Made by a program: the position numbers and the translations under genes. DNA of 5,391 nt from Deltaproteobacteria bacterium (lineage in GTDB: Bacteria > Desulfobacterota > Desulfuromonadia > Desulfuromonadales > Geopsychrobacteraceae): positions 1 through 5,391 of the forward strand of contig JAACTI010000205.1 in the NCBI GenBank assembly GCA_009993495.1, given 5' to 3'. The notes below the pieces were generated by a model, which saw nothing but the letters and a program-made list of their open reading frames with translations, was not told the DNA's origin and ran no database searches. The first letter of the stretch is position 1, and each line of letters starts with the position of its first letter. Below are positions 1-5,391 of the stretch, in pieces.

Positions 1-2
1 GG

Positions 3-686
3 TCACAACTGAAAGCGCTCTTCTTTTTGCGCAAAGGCGGTCGGGTATTTTTTACGGCAATAACGATATACGTAGAAGGTTGTAACCACCGCCAACCAGG
101 CGCCGGCCAGAGTATCGGAAGGGAAATGCTTGAGCAGCACGACCCGGCTGGTTATAACCGCCCCGGTCAGGGCCAGCCCCAAGGGCCAGCTTTTCGGCCA
201 GATGTACCAAAGGGTCAGGCCAATTGCGGCGGCGGTATTGCTGTGTCCGGAAGGGAAGGATTGCATCTTGGCCGAGGTTTCAAAGAGATAAAAGCCGTAA
301 AGATTTTCCGTGAGCCATTTGACCGGGCGTGGGCGGCCACAGAGAACTTTGATCAGGTCGGCCAGCAGTCCTGAGCTTGCGACCGCCAGAAACAAAAAAA
401 CCGCGCGGGCGCGCCAGCGTTGCCAGAATTGCATTTTTGCGACCGGCAACTGTCGACGCAATTGCCAACGGCTCCACAGGATAACAGCCGCCGCCAGAAC
501 CAGCGGATAAAGCGAATCTCCGGCCTGGGTGATGGCGTTAAATATTTGACTGAGCGCTGGGTCTAGCGCCAAAAAATGACTCAGAATTAACCGATCAAGT
601 TCAAGAAACAACAGGGCACAAACGAGCAGAACCAGCACAGTGCCGATAATAAATTTCAGCCCATGGCGGCTTTCATTCTTTTGCAT
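3..686 (-). CDS. PAP2-family membrane phosphatase (lipid phosphatase)
   Basis: A 227-residue polytopic inner-membrane protein with the complete acid-phosphatase signature of the PAP2 superfamily. Motif 1 is K113-x6-R120-P121, motif 2 is P145-S146-G147-H148, and motif 3 is S180-R181-x5-H187-x3-D191, so the catalytic His pair and Asp are intact. About six hydrophobic segments are visible (roughly 11-29, 58-71, 95-115, 150-163, 168-185 and 192-207), and the tail is basic. Known members dephosphorylate lipid substrates such as undecaprenyl pyrophosphate, phosphatidylglycerol phosphate, or lipid A at the 1 or 4' position (LpxE/LpxF). The substrate cannot be read from the motifs. The ATG lies inside the end of the upstream GT39 gene (14-nt overlap), with only a weak GGAA four bases before it, which suggests translational coupling. 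The stop is the TGA at 5-3. Inference: it acts with GT39 on lipid A or on polyprenyl carrier recycling. Confidence 0.93.
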   Translation of the reverse strand: MQKNESRHGLKFIIGTVLVLLVCALLFLELDRLILSHFLALDPALSQIFNAITQAGDSLYPLVLAAAVILWSRWQLRRQLPVAKMQFWQRWRARAVFLFLAVASSGLLADLIKVLCGRPRPVKWLTENLYGFYLFETSAKMQSFPSGHSNTAAAIGLTLWYIWPKSWPLGLALTGAVITSRVVLLKHFPSDTLAGAWLAVVTTFYVYRYCRKKYPTAFAQKEERFQL

Positions 687-2331
687 AAAGTTCCAATCTG
701 AGTTTGCGGCCTTTGGAATAGTTGTAGCTGTCGAAGCTGTTGAGCAATTTTAGTTGCGCCAGGCGTCCGGGTGCCAGTTGCTCGAAGCCTTGTTTGTCGC
801 GCTCTTCCAGCAGCAGATAGCGATAGTCCTCAGATGCCAAGAGTTTGATCGCGTCTTCAACCCCGGTCATGCGGGTTTTGGTGCCGATTAAAAAAGCCAG
901 GCTCGGCTCGCGATAACCTACGGCCACCAAGGTGCCTGGAGGCTGGTTTTCGAGCAGACGTGCCACCTGTCGACTGGGCCAAGCCAGGTCAACTTGAGGG
1001 AGAATGGCGCTGAACGTGATGGGCAACACCAGCAGCGCGCCAAGAACCAGTACGGGGAGACAGGCGAGCGGCGGATGTTGACGGAAAATCCGCCAGGCTG
1101 CATGCAAACAAAGGAATCCGCCCAGCAGGGGCAGCAGGTGCCAAAGTTGAAACGCCTTAACCCACAAGGGCAGTAGGGGGAGGGCCAGACCCAGCAGCAG
1201 CGACACCAGCAGCCACAGGCCTGTGGCCAGCCAGGGATACAGCTGTCTGCGTTTTGATGTTGGCCTCGACCGGGCTTGTGGCTGGCTGAGCCCGGCAGCG
1301 GTCAGCAAGGCCAGGGGGGGAAAAAACGGCAAAATATAGTGGGGCAACTTGGTGGGCACCAGTTCAAAAACCAGCCAGGCCGGAAGAATCCAGGCCCATA
1401 AAAAACGCACCACATCTTCACTGCGCCGCGCCCAGAGCTGCCCGGCATAGCGCACCGCCAGCAGGGAACCGGGCCAGAAGAGCACCGGGAAGAGCAGGAG
1501 ATAATAGCCTGGCGGCGCCCCGTGGGATTCCTGACCCGAACCGATTTTTGCTAAAAAATCCCCCATCAGGGCCTTTTGCAGAAACTCACCCTCCGAGGCC
1601 AGTTGGATCGCAATCAGCCAGGGCAGCACCATGATTGCCAGGGTCAAGAGTCCCGGCAGGGGTCGAATGGCGCGCACCAGGGCCAGGCTGCGATCGACGA
1701 GGGCCAGGCTGGCAATGGTCAACCCGGCAATGACCGGCGCGGGTGGCCCCTTGATCAGAATGGCGCCACCGCAGGCGAGCCAGAAGCCGAAGAGCAGGGG
1801 CCAGCGTCCGTGAGGGTGCGTCTGGCGCTCTTGATAGATCAGCCCGAGACAACCTTGCATCAACAGAATGAAGGCCAAGAGGCTGGCGTCGGTTTTGGCC
1901 AGGCGCGCCTCAACCCCGAGCAGCAGACAACTGGCGATCAGCACGCCGGCCAGCAAGCCGACACGGCGCTCGAAAAAGCGGCTGCCGAAATAAGCGCAGA
2001 GCAGAATTGTCGCCAGGCCGCCAAGCAGCGAGGGAATGCGATAGGCCGCAATCTGATTCAGGGATTGGCCGCTGAGTTTCACGCTGGCAGCCTGCAACCA
2101 GTAAATCCCGATAGGTTTTTTGTAGCGCGGCTCGTCTTGCAGGCGAATATCGATAAAATTACCCGTTTCAAGCATCTGCTTGCTCGCCTGGGCAAACCGC
2201 GCTTCGTCGCGGTCGGTTGGTGGCAACTGCTGAAGTCCCGGGGCCAGAAACAACAGGCCCAGTACCAGGAGGAAAAGGTAGGCGCGTTTGCCCTGTTCGA
2301 GTTTTTCCATGGTACGCAAGACGGCTTGCAT
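673..2331 (-). CDS. GT39 / ArnT-like polyprenyl-phosphate-sugar glycosyltransferase
   Basis: A 552-residue integral membrane glycosyltransferase of the PMT/ArnT type. These enzymes move a sugar from a polyprenyl-phosphate donor to lipid A, protein or another acceptor on the periplasmic face. After the first membrane helix (about 18-34) comes the typical first periplasmic loop, with D40-R41-D42-E43-A44-R45 containing the expected catalytic acidic residues, then Y70-K71-K72-P73 and YWLQA (77-81). Further family hallmarks are E141-A142-R143 with T147-D148, the K194-G195-P196 motif, and KLPHYILP (328-335). About twelve hydrophobic helices run to residue 445, followed by a soluble C-terminal domain of about 105 residues. 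An in-frame TTG at 2355 would add eight residues, but it has no ribosome site and lies about 10 nt from the predicted transcript start. The ATG at 2331 has GAGG seven bases upstream and is preferred. The gene overlaps the PAP2 gene by 14 nt. Acceptor and sugar are unknown; calling it arnT would be over-precise. Confidence 0.92.
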   Translation of the reverse strand: MQAVLRTMEKLEQGKRAYLFLLVLGLLFLAPGLQQLPPTDRDEARFAQASKQMLETGNFIDIRLQDEPRYKKPIGIYWLQAASVKLSGQSLNQIAAYRIPSLLGGLATILLCAYFGSRFFERRVGLLAGVLIASCLLLGVEARLAKTDASLLAFILLMQGCLGLIYQERQTHPHGRWPLLFGFWLACGGAILIKGPPAPVIAGLTIASLALVDRSLALVRAIRPLPGLLTLAIMVLPWLIAIQLASEGEFLQKALMGDFLAKIGSGQESHGAPPGYYLLLFPVLFWPGSLLAVRYAGQLWARRSEDVVRFLWAWILPAWLVFELVPTKLPHYILPFFPPLALLTAAGLSQPQARSRPTSKRRQLYPWLATGLWLLVSLLLGLALPLLPLWVKAFQLWHLLPLLGGFLCLHAAWRIFRQHPPLACLPVLVLGALLVLPITFSAILPQVDLAWPSRQVARLLENQPPGTLVAVGYREPSLAFLIGTKTRMTGVEDAIKLLASEDYRYLLLEERDKQGFEQLAPGRLAQLKLLNSFDSYNYSKGRKLRLELYAKE

Positions 2332-2338
2332 GACAGAG

Positions 2339-2342
2339 CCTC
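2339..2342 (-). promoter_or_regulatory. Ribosome binding site that fixes the GT39 start
   Basis: Read on the minus strand, AAAGAGG ends seven bases before the ATG at 2331, a good Shine-Dalgarno match and spacing. The upstream TTG (2355) has only AACGATCAA before it. This site therefore decides the start in favour of ATG 2331. Confidence 0.75.
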
Positions 2343-2372
2343 TTTCCTTCGGCAATTGATCGTTTAGAGCGC

Positions 2373-2401
2373 AGACTAGGTTTTGCCCCCTTCTCTGTCA
2401 A
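2373..2401 (-). promoter_or_regulatory. Sigma70-type promoter for the GT39-PAP2 operon
   Basis: On the minus strand there is a perfect -35 hexamer TTGACA (2401-2396), a 17-nt spacer and a -10 hexamer TAGTCT (2378-2373). The start of transcription would be near 2366, giving a leader of about 35 nt before the ATG at 2331. The -10 core and flank (CTAGTCTGC) are identical to those of the ileS promoter at 3654-3662. Spacing and -35 are optimal; the call rests on sequence match only. Confidence 0.75.
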
Positions 2402-2439
2402 GAGTGTGAACTTTTTTGCAGACAGCAGAAAATAAGCCG

Positions 2440-2448
2440 TGTTAGATT
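2440..2448 (+). promoter_or_regulatory. Candidate extended -10 promoter for the GT2-LAB_N operon
   Basis: TG at 2440-2441 followed by TAGATT (2443-2448) resembles an extended -10 element on the plus strand. The only -35-like sequence is TTGCAG at 2416-2421, about 21 nt upstream, which is too far for a standard promoter. Transcription would begin near 2455 and leave a leader of about 75 nt before the ATG at 2533. A promoter is required somewhere here because the neighbouring gene is divergent, but this exact site is tentative. Confidence 0.35.
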
Positions 2449-2473
2449 TCCACGTTTTACAGCCAGCGATTGA

Positions 2474-2495
2474 GGATGCTTCGTAAAAAGTATCC
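2474..2495 (+). other. Hairpin in the predicted 5' leader of the GT2 gene
   Basis: GGATGCTT (2474-2481) pairs with AAGTATCC (2488-2495) to give an eight-base-pair stem with one G-U pair and a six-base loop (CGTAAA). It lies about 38 nt before the GT2 ATG and inside the likely untranslated leader. It is not followed by a T tract, so it is not an intrinsic terminator. It may affect mRNA stability or translation, or be chance. Confidence 0.4.
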
Positions 2496-2532
2496 GGTGT
2501 GTCCGCTGCCAAGGAAAAGGGTCGCCAGGGTT

Positions 2533-3255
2533 ATGAATAAAATCAGTTTCGTTGTGCCGGTTTACAATGAAGAAGAAAATTTAGCTCAACTGGCCGTCGA
2601 ATTAAAGGCCGTCGCCTCCACCTTGGAGGTGCCCTGTGAATTTCTGTTGGTTGACGATTGCAGCCGCGACGGTAGCCTGGCGCTGATGCGCAAGCTGTCC
2701 GCAGAAGATGAGCGCTTCAAATTTCTTTCTTTTGCGCGCAACACCGGCCAGTCGGCGGCCATGTGGGCGGGATTTCAACATGCCGCAGGCGATGTGATTA
2801 TCACTCTTGATGCCGACTTACAGAATGACCCCGCTGATGTGCCCGCAATGCTGAAACATTTTGGCCCCGACTGTCACATGGTCTGCGGCTGGCGTTATAA
2901 CCGCCAGGATATTTTATCGAAAAAACTTGCCAGCAAGCTGGGAAATTGGGTGCGCAACTGGGTCACCGGTGACGGTATTCATGACACCGGCTGTTCTTTG
3001 AAAATCATGGATGGCGATATGCTCAGGCGCGTGCCTGGGTTTAAGGGGGTGCATCGTTTTTTGCCGACCATGATGCGCCTTGAAGGTGCCAAAATTACCG
3101 AAGTGAAGGTCAATCATCGCCCGCGGGTGCACGGGATATCCAAATACACCAACCTGCGCCGTGGTATGGAAGGGGTTTGTGATCTGTTGGCGGTGCGCTG
3201 GATGATGTCGCGTCATCTGCGCATAAAAATCGGGGAATCAAATGTTCACAACTGA
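2533..3255 (+). CDS. Family 2 glycosyltransferase (DPM1/ArnC-like)
   Basis: A 240-residue GT-A fold glycosyltransferase of the polyprenyl-phosphate sugar synthase type, expected to load a sugar from a nucleotide donor onto undecaprenyl phosphate at the cytoplasmic face. Visible motifs are the N-terminal FVVPVYNEEENL strand and turn (6-17), the nucleotide-binding D41-D42, the metal-binding D93-A94-D95 with following LQNDP, D151-T152-G153-C154 in the acceptor region, and the HG-SKY segment (200-205) typical of the DPM1/GtrB/ArnC group. Unlike ArnC or GtrB there is no pair of C-terminal membrane helices: the protein ends about 35 residues after SKY with a basic, partly hydrophobic stretch. The ATG at 2533 starts directly at the conserved domain. 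Earlier in-frame starts (TTG 2470, ATG 2476) would add a non-conserved basic extension, and the ATG at 2476 sits in a hairpin stem. Purine-rich AAGG/AAAAGGG lies upstream, slightly far for a ribosome site. It overlaps the next gene by 14 nt. Confidence 0.92.
   Translation: MNKISFVVPVYNEEENLAQLAVELKAVASTLEVPCEFLLVDDCSRDGSLALMRKLSAEDERFKFLSFARNTGQSAAMWAGFQHAAGDVIITLDADLQNDPADVPAMLKHFGPDCHMVCGWRYNRQDILSKKLASKLGNWVRNWVTGDGIHDTGCSLKIMDGDMLRRVPGFKGVHRFLPTMMRLEGAKITEVKVNHRPRVHGISKYTNLRRGMEGVCDLLAVRWMMSRHLRIKIGESNVHN
3232..3236 (+). promoter_or_regulatory. Ribosome binding site of the LAB_N gene inside the GT2 gene
   Basis: GGGGA ends five bases before the ATG at 3242 and lies inside the last codons of the GT2 gene. 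It supports this start and fits coupled translation of the two overlapping genes. Confidence 0.65.
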
Positions 3256-3562
3256 GCTGTCCTTCAACGAAATTCTAATTCTCGCGGTTGGCTTCGCCGG
3301 CCAGGCGCTTTTTTTTATGCGTTTTTTCGTGCAGTGGCTCTATTCGGAAAAGCACCGGCGCAGTCTGATTCCGACCGCTTTCTGGTATTTCAGCCTGGGT
3401 GGCAGCCTGCTGCTGCTGACCTATGCGATTATTCGTCGCGACCCGGTTTTTATGGTCGGCCAGTCAACCGGTTTCATTATCTATCTGCGCAATTTGTTCT
3501 TGATTGCGCGTGAACGCCGCGAGCGCGAAGCGGCTGCGGCTGAAAATGGGGATCAAGGGTAA
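3242..3562 (+). CDS. Stand-alone LAB_N domain small membrane protein
   Basis: A 106-residue protein matching the 'lipid-A-disaccharide synthase N-terminal' (LAB_N) family, which occurs either fused to LpxB or alone, as here. The recognisable signatures are R27-F28-F29-V30-Q31-W32, the S41-L42-I43-P44 plus FWYFSL segment (47-52), and GQSTGFIIYLRNL (73-85). There are three membrane helices, about 10-32, 44-64 and 67-88, then a highly charged tail of about 18 residues rich in Arg, Glu and Ala. It has no catalytic glycosyltransferase domain, so it is not LpxB. The biochemical role of the family is not established. The three-helix pattern with a V-Q pair at the end of helix 1 and a Pro at the start of helix 2 resembles PQ-loop/SemiSWEET small transporters. 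Given its coupling to the GT2 gene, a role in handling or flipping the lipid-linked sugar is an inference. Confidence 0.88.
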   Translation: MFTTELSFNEILILAVGFAGQALFFMRFFVQWLYSEKHRRSLIPTAFWYFSLGGSLLLLTYAIIRRDPVFMVGQSTGFIIYLRNLFLIARERREREAAAAENGDQG

Positions 3563-3630
3563 TTTTTTTTGTGTAACGGTTGAGCATCCATTTCAGCTTC
3601 TGCCTTGAAGCCCCGCCCTTTTAATTTCCC

Positions 3631-3660
3631 TTGCCCAATAGCCACCGGGTTTGCTAGTCT
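3631..3660 (+). promoter_or_regulatory. Sigma70-type promoter for ileS
   Basis: TTGCCC (3631-3636) as the -35 element and TAGTCT (3655-3660) as the -10 element are separated by 18 nt. A TGC just before the -10 (3652-3654) makes it an extended -10 promoter. Transcription would start near 3667, leaving a leader of about 43 nt. The -10 and its flank match the divergent GT39 promoter over nine bases. Confidence 0.65.
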
Positions 3661-3697
3661 GCTGCGACATTTTACCCACAGATTCAACCCCTTTCGC

Positions 3698-3701
3698 AAG
3701 G
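3698..3701 (+). promoter_or_regulatory. Ribosome binding site of ileS
   Basis: AAGG ends eight bases before the ATG at 3710, at normal spacing, and supports that start. Confidence 0.55.
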
Positions 3702-3709
3702 CGGGCGGC

Positions 3710-5391
3710 ATGGACTATAAAAAAACCCTCAATCTTCCTGAAACTGACTTTCCCATGCGCGGCAACTTGCCCAAGCGTGAGCCGGAAATTCTGCAAAAAT
3801 GGCAGCAGCTTGACCTAAATAACCTGCTCGAAGCCCATAATCGTGGCAAGACACCCTATATTCTCCACGACGGCCCGCCCTACGCCAATGGCCATATTCA
3901 CATGGGCCATGCGCTCAATAAAATTCTTAAAGATATCATCGTTAAAAGTAAGCGCATGCAGGGGTATTACAGCCCCTATGTGCCGGGTTGGGATTGCCAC
4001 GGTTTGCCGATTGAACTGATGGTGGATAAAAAACTTGGCAAGCAGAAGCGCGAAATGTCTAAAGCCGATTTCCGCCGCCTGTGTCGCGACTACGCCAAAG
4101 AATGGGTGCAGATTCAGGCCGATGAATTCCAGCGCCTGGGGATTTTCGGCAACTGGGACGACCCTTACCTGACCATGACCAGCCATTACGAAGCCGCCAC
4201 CGCGCGCGAGCTGGCTCGGGTGGCCGAACGGGGTTCACTGTTCAAGGGCAAAAAGCCGATTCACTGGTGTTCCTCCTGCGTCACCGCTTTGGCCGAAGCC
4301 GAAGTGGAATATGCCGATCACCGTTCACCGTCGATTTACGTGAAATTTCCTTTTGCCGCTGAGCTCCCCTTTGAAGTTGCCGCGCTGGGTGACAAACCCC
4401 TGTCCTTTGTGATCTGGACGACAACGCCCTGGACGATTCCGGCCAATCTGGGGGTGTGCCTGAACCCTGAGCTCGATTATGTTGCGCTGGATACCGGCGC
4501 CGAATATCTGGTGGTCGCCGCCGGTCTGGCCGACAAGGTCGCAGCGCTACTCGAGTTGAATGATGTTCGCATTGCCGCAACCTTTAGCGGCGAAATTTTC
4601 GAAGGCCGCACTTGTCGTCACCCCTTTTACGCGCGCGACTCACTCATTATGCTCGGCGATCACGTCACCCTCGAAGCGGGCACCGGCTGCGTCCATACGG
4701 CTCCAGGGCATGGTCAAGACGACTATGTCGTGGGGTTGCGCTACGGACTGGAAGTTTATAATCCGGTGGATAATTACGGGCGTTATGTCCCGGAGCTCGA
4801 ATTTTTCGGCGGCATGAAACTCACCGAAGCCAATCAGGCGGTGAACGCCAAACTCGCCGAAGTTGGCGCCTTGTTGCACTGTAGCGACATCAACCACAGT
4901 TATCCCCACTGTTGGCGCTGCAAAAAACCAATTATCTTTCGCGCCACCGAACAGTGGTTTATCGCCATGGATCAGCAGAATCTGCGCGCCAAGGCCCTGG
5001 CCGAAATTGATCGGGTGCAGTGGATTCCGCGCTGGGGGCACGACCGTATTTTCAACATGGTCGCCGGGCGTCCCGACTGGTGTATCAGCCGCCAGCGCAG
5101 CTGGGGGGTGCCCATCATCATTTGCTACTGCGAGAAGTGTGGCGAGGCGTTGATCGACGGCAAAATTATGCATTACATTGCCGATCAGTTTGAAGCGACG
5201 GGCAGTGATGTCTGGTTTGAAAAAGATGCTTCCGAACTGCTGCCGCCGGGGACGCGCTGTCCGGCCTGTCAGCATGACCGTTTCACCAAAGAAACCGACA
5301 TTCTCGATGTCTGGTTTGATTCCGGCGTGTCTCATGCGGCGGTGCTGGAACATCGCGACACTTTGCAGAGCCCGGCGGATATGTATCTGGA
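3710..5391 (+). CDS. ileS: Isoleucyl-tRNA synthetase, 3'-truncated by the window
   Basis: The reading frame stays open to the window edge: 560 complete codons of a protein usually about 920-940 residues. This class I cytoplasmic synthetase charges tRNA-Ile and edits misactivated valine. The N-terminus (DYKKTLNLPETDFPMRGNL, residues 2-20) is typical of bacterial IleRS. The HIGH signature is H64-M65-G66-H67 within a GPPYANGHIH context, followed by PGWDCHGLPIE (92-102). The CP1 editing domain shows W236-TTTPWTIPAN and G324-TGCVHTAPGHGQDDY with its editing-site Asp. DWCISRQRSWGVPI (456-469) and DVWFDSG (533-539) complete the recognisable core. Cysteine pairs C474/C477 and C517/C520 look like a zinc ribbon inserted after WGVPI. 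The KMSKS loop, anticodon-binding domain and C-terminal zinc finger lie beyond the window. The HIGH-region sequence fits type 1 bacterial IleRS, not the eukaryote-like mupirocin-resistant type. Confidence 0.98.
   Translation, partial: MDYKKTLNLPETDFPMRGNLPKREPEILQKWQQLDLNNLLEAHNRGKTPYILHDGPPYANGHIHMGHALNKILKDIIVKSKRMQGYYSPYVPGWDCHGLPIELMVDKKLGKQKREMSKADFRRLCRDYAKEWVQIQADEFQRLGIFGNWDDPYLTMTSHYEAATARELARVAERGSLFKGKKPIHWCSSCVTALAEAEVEYADHRSPSIYVKFPFAAELPFEVAALGDKPLSFVIWTTTPWTIPANLGVCLNPELDYVALDTGAEYLVVAAGLADKVAALLELNDVRIAATFSGEIFEGRTCRHPFYARDSLIMLGDHVTLEAGTGCVHTAPGHGQDDYVVGLRYGLEVYNPVDNYGRYVPELEFFGGMKLTEANQAVNAKLAEVGALLHCSDINHSYPHCWRCKKPIIFRATEQWFIAMDQQNLRAKALAEIDRVQWIPRWGHDRIFNMVAGRPDWCISRQRSWGVPIIICYCEKCGEALIDGKIMHYIADQFEATGSDVWFEKDASELLPPGTRCPACQHDRFTKETDILDVWFDSGVSHAAVLEHRDTLQSPADMYL

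Larger units (their letters stand above)
3563..3709 (+). other. Intergenic region between the LAB_N gene and ileS
   Basis: These 147 nt begin with an eight-base T run directly after the LAB_N stop, but no stable stem precedes it, so a classical intrinsic terminator is not evident. A five-base-pair inverted repeat (GCTTC 3596-3600, GAAGC 3607-3611) is too weak to call. The second half carries the ileS promoter and a leader of about 43 nt. No small ORF, tRNA or T-box structure is seen. Confidence 0.6.

Noticed and set aside
2332..2355. TTG start at 2355 extending the GT39 protein by eight residues
   Set aside because: It has no ribosome binding site and is only about 10 nt from the predicted transcript start, whereas the ATG at 2331 has a clear GAGG at ideal spacing.
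1576..2367. Long plus-strand open frame (263 codons) opposite the GT39 gene
   Set aside because: It lies entirely antisense to a well-recognised membrane enzyme. Its translation is low-complexity, rich in Gln, Gly and Ala, as expected for the complement of a Leu/Pro-rich hydrophobic gene, and it matches no family I know.
3242..3562. LpxB (lipid-A-disaccharide synthase) gene or fragment
   Set aside because: Only the small N-terminal membrane domain family is present. The frame has its own ribosome site, start and stop, and no glycosyltransferase domain follows, so it is a complete stand-alone protein and not a broken lpxB.
3563..3622. Intrinsic terminator after the LAB_N gene
   Set aside because: The T8 run at 3563-3570 has no adjacent upstream stem, and the GCTTC/GAAGC repeat at 3596-3611 is only five base pairs with a weak, separated T run.
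3563..3709. T-box riboswitch upstream of ileS
   Set aside because: The predicted leader is only about 43 nt and has no T-box consensus, specifier stem or terminator/antiterminator pair.
4640..5353. Long minus-strand open frame (237 codons) opposite ileS
   Set aside because: It is antisense to highly conserved ileS sequence. The open frame is explained by the codon bias of ileS, and the translation shows no recognisable domain.
1..5391. Mobile element, phage, CRISPR or defence system
   Set aside because: No transposase, integrase, direct-repeat array or terminal inverted repeats are seen. All five genes are recognisable chromosomal envelope or housekeeping functions with similar composition.

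Overview
The window is a stretch of Gram-negative bacterial chromosome, moderately GC-rich with densely packed genes. The protein style, the TTGACA/TAGTCT-type promoters and the envelope-gene content resemble Desulfuromonadales (Geobacter/Desulfuromonas-like, formerly Deltaproteobacteria). That placement is my impression from the sequence, not the result of a search. I see no mobile element, CRISPR array, tRNA or rRNA.

Layout. On the minus strand, a 552-residue GT39/ArnT-like membrane glycosyltransferase (2331 to 673) is followed, with a 14-nt overlap, by a PAP2-family membrane phosphatase (686 to 3). About 200 nt of intergenic DNA (2332-2532) separates this pair from a divergent plus-strand pair. 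It holds a near-consensus sigma70 promoter for the minus-strand pair, a weaker candidate promoter for the plus-strand pair and a small leader hairpin. The plus-strand pair is a DPM1/ArnC-like family-2 glycosyltransferase (2533-3255) and, again with a 14-nt overlap, a 106-residue three-helix LAB_N-domain membrane protein (3242-3562). A 147-nt gap with a good promoter leads into ileS (3710 to the window edge), isoleucyl-tRNA synthetase, cut off by the window before its KMSKS loop.

How the genes fit together. The four envelope genes read as one functional module. The GT2 enzyme would charge polyprenyl phosphate with a sugar at the cytoplasmic face. The small LAB_N protein is positioned to help the lipid-linked sugar cross or be handled at the membrane. 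The GT39 enzyme would transfer the sugar to an acceptor (lipid A or another envelope glycan) on the periplasmic face. The PAP2 enzyme would remove a phosphate from lipid A or recycle the polyprenyl carrier. No sugar-nucleotide biosynthesis gene is present, so the sugar cannot be named. ileS is an unrelated housekeeping gene with its own promoter. Each family here is known; the most open question is the role of the stand-alone LAB_N protein.
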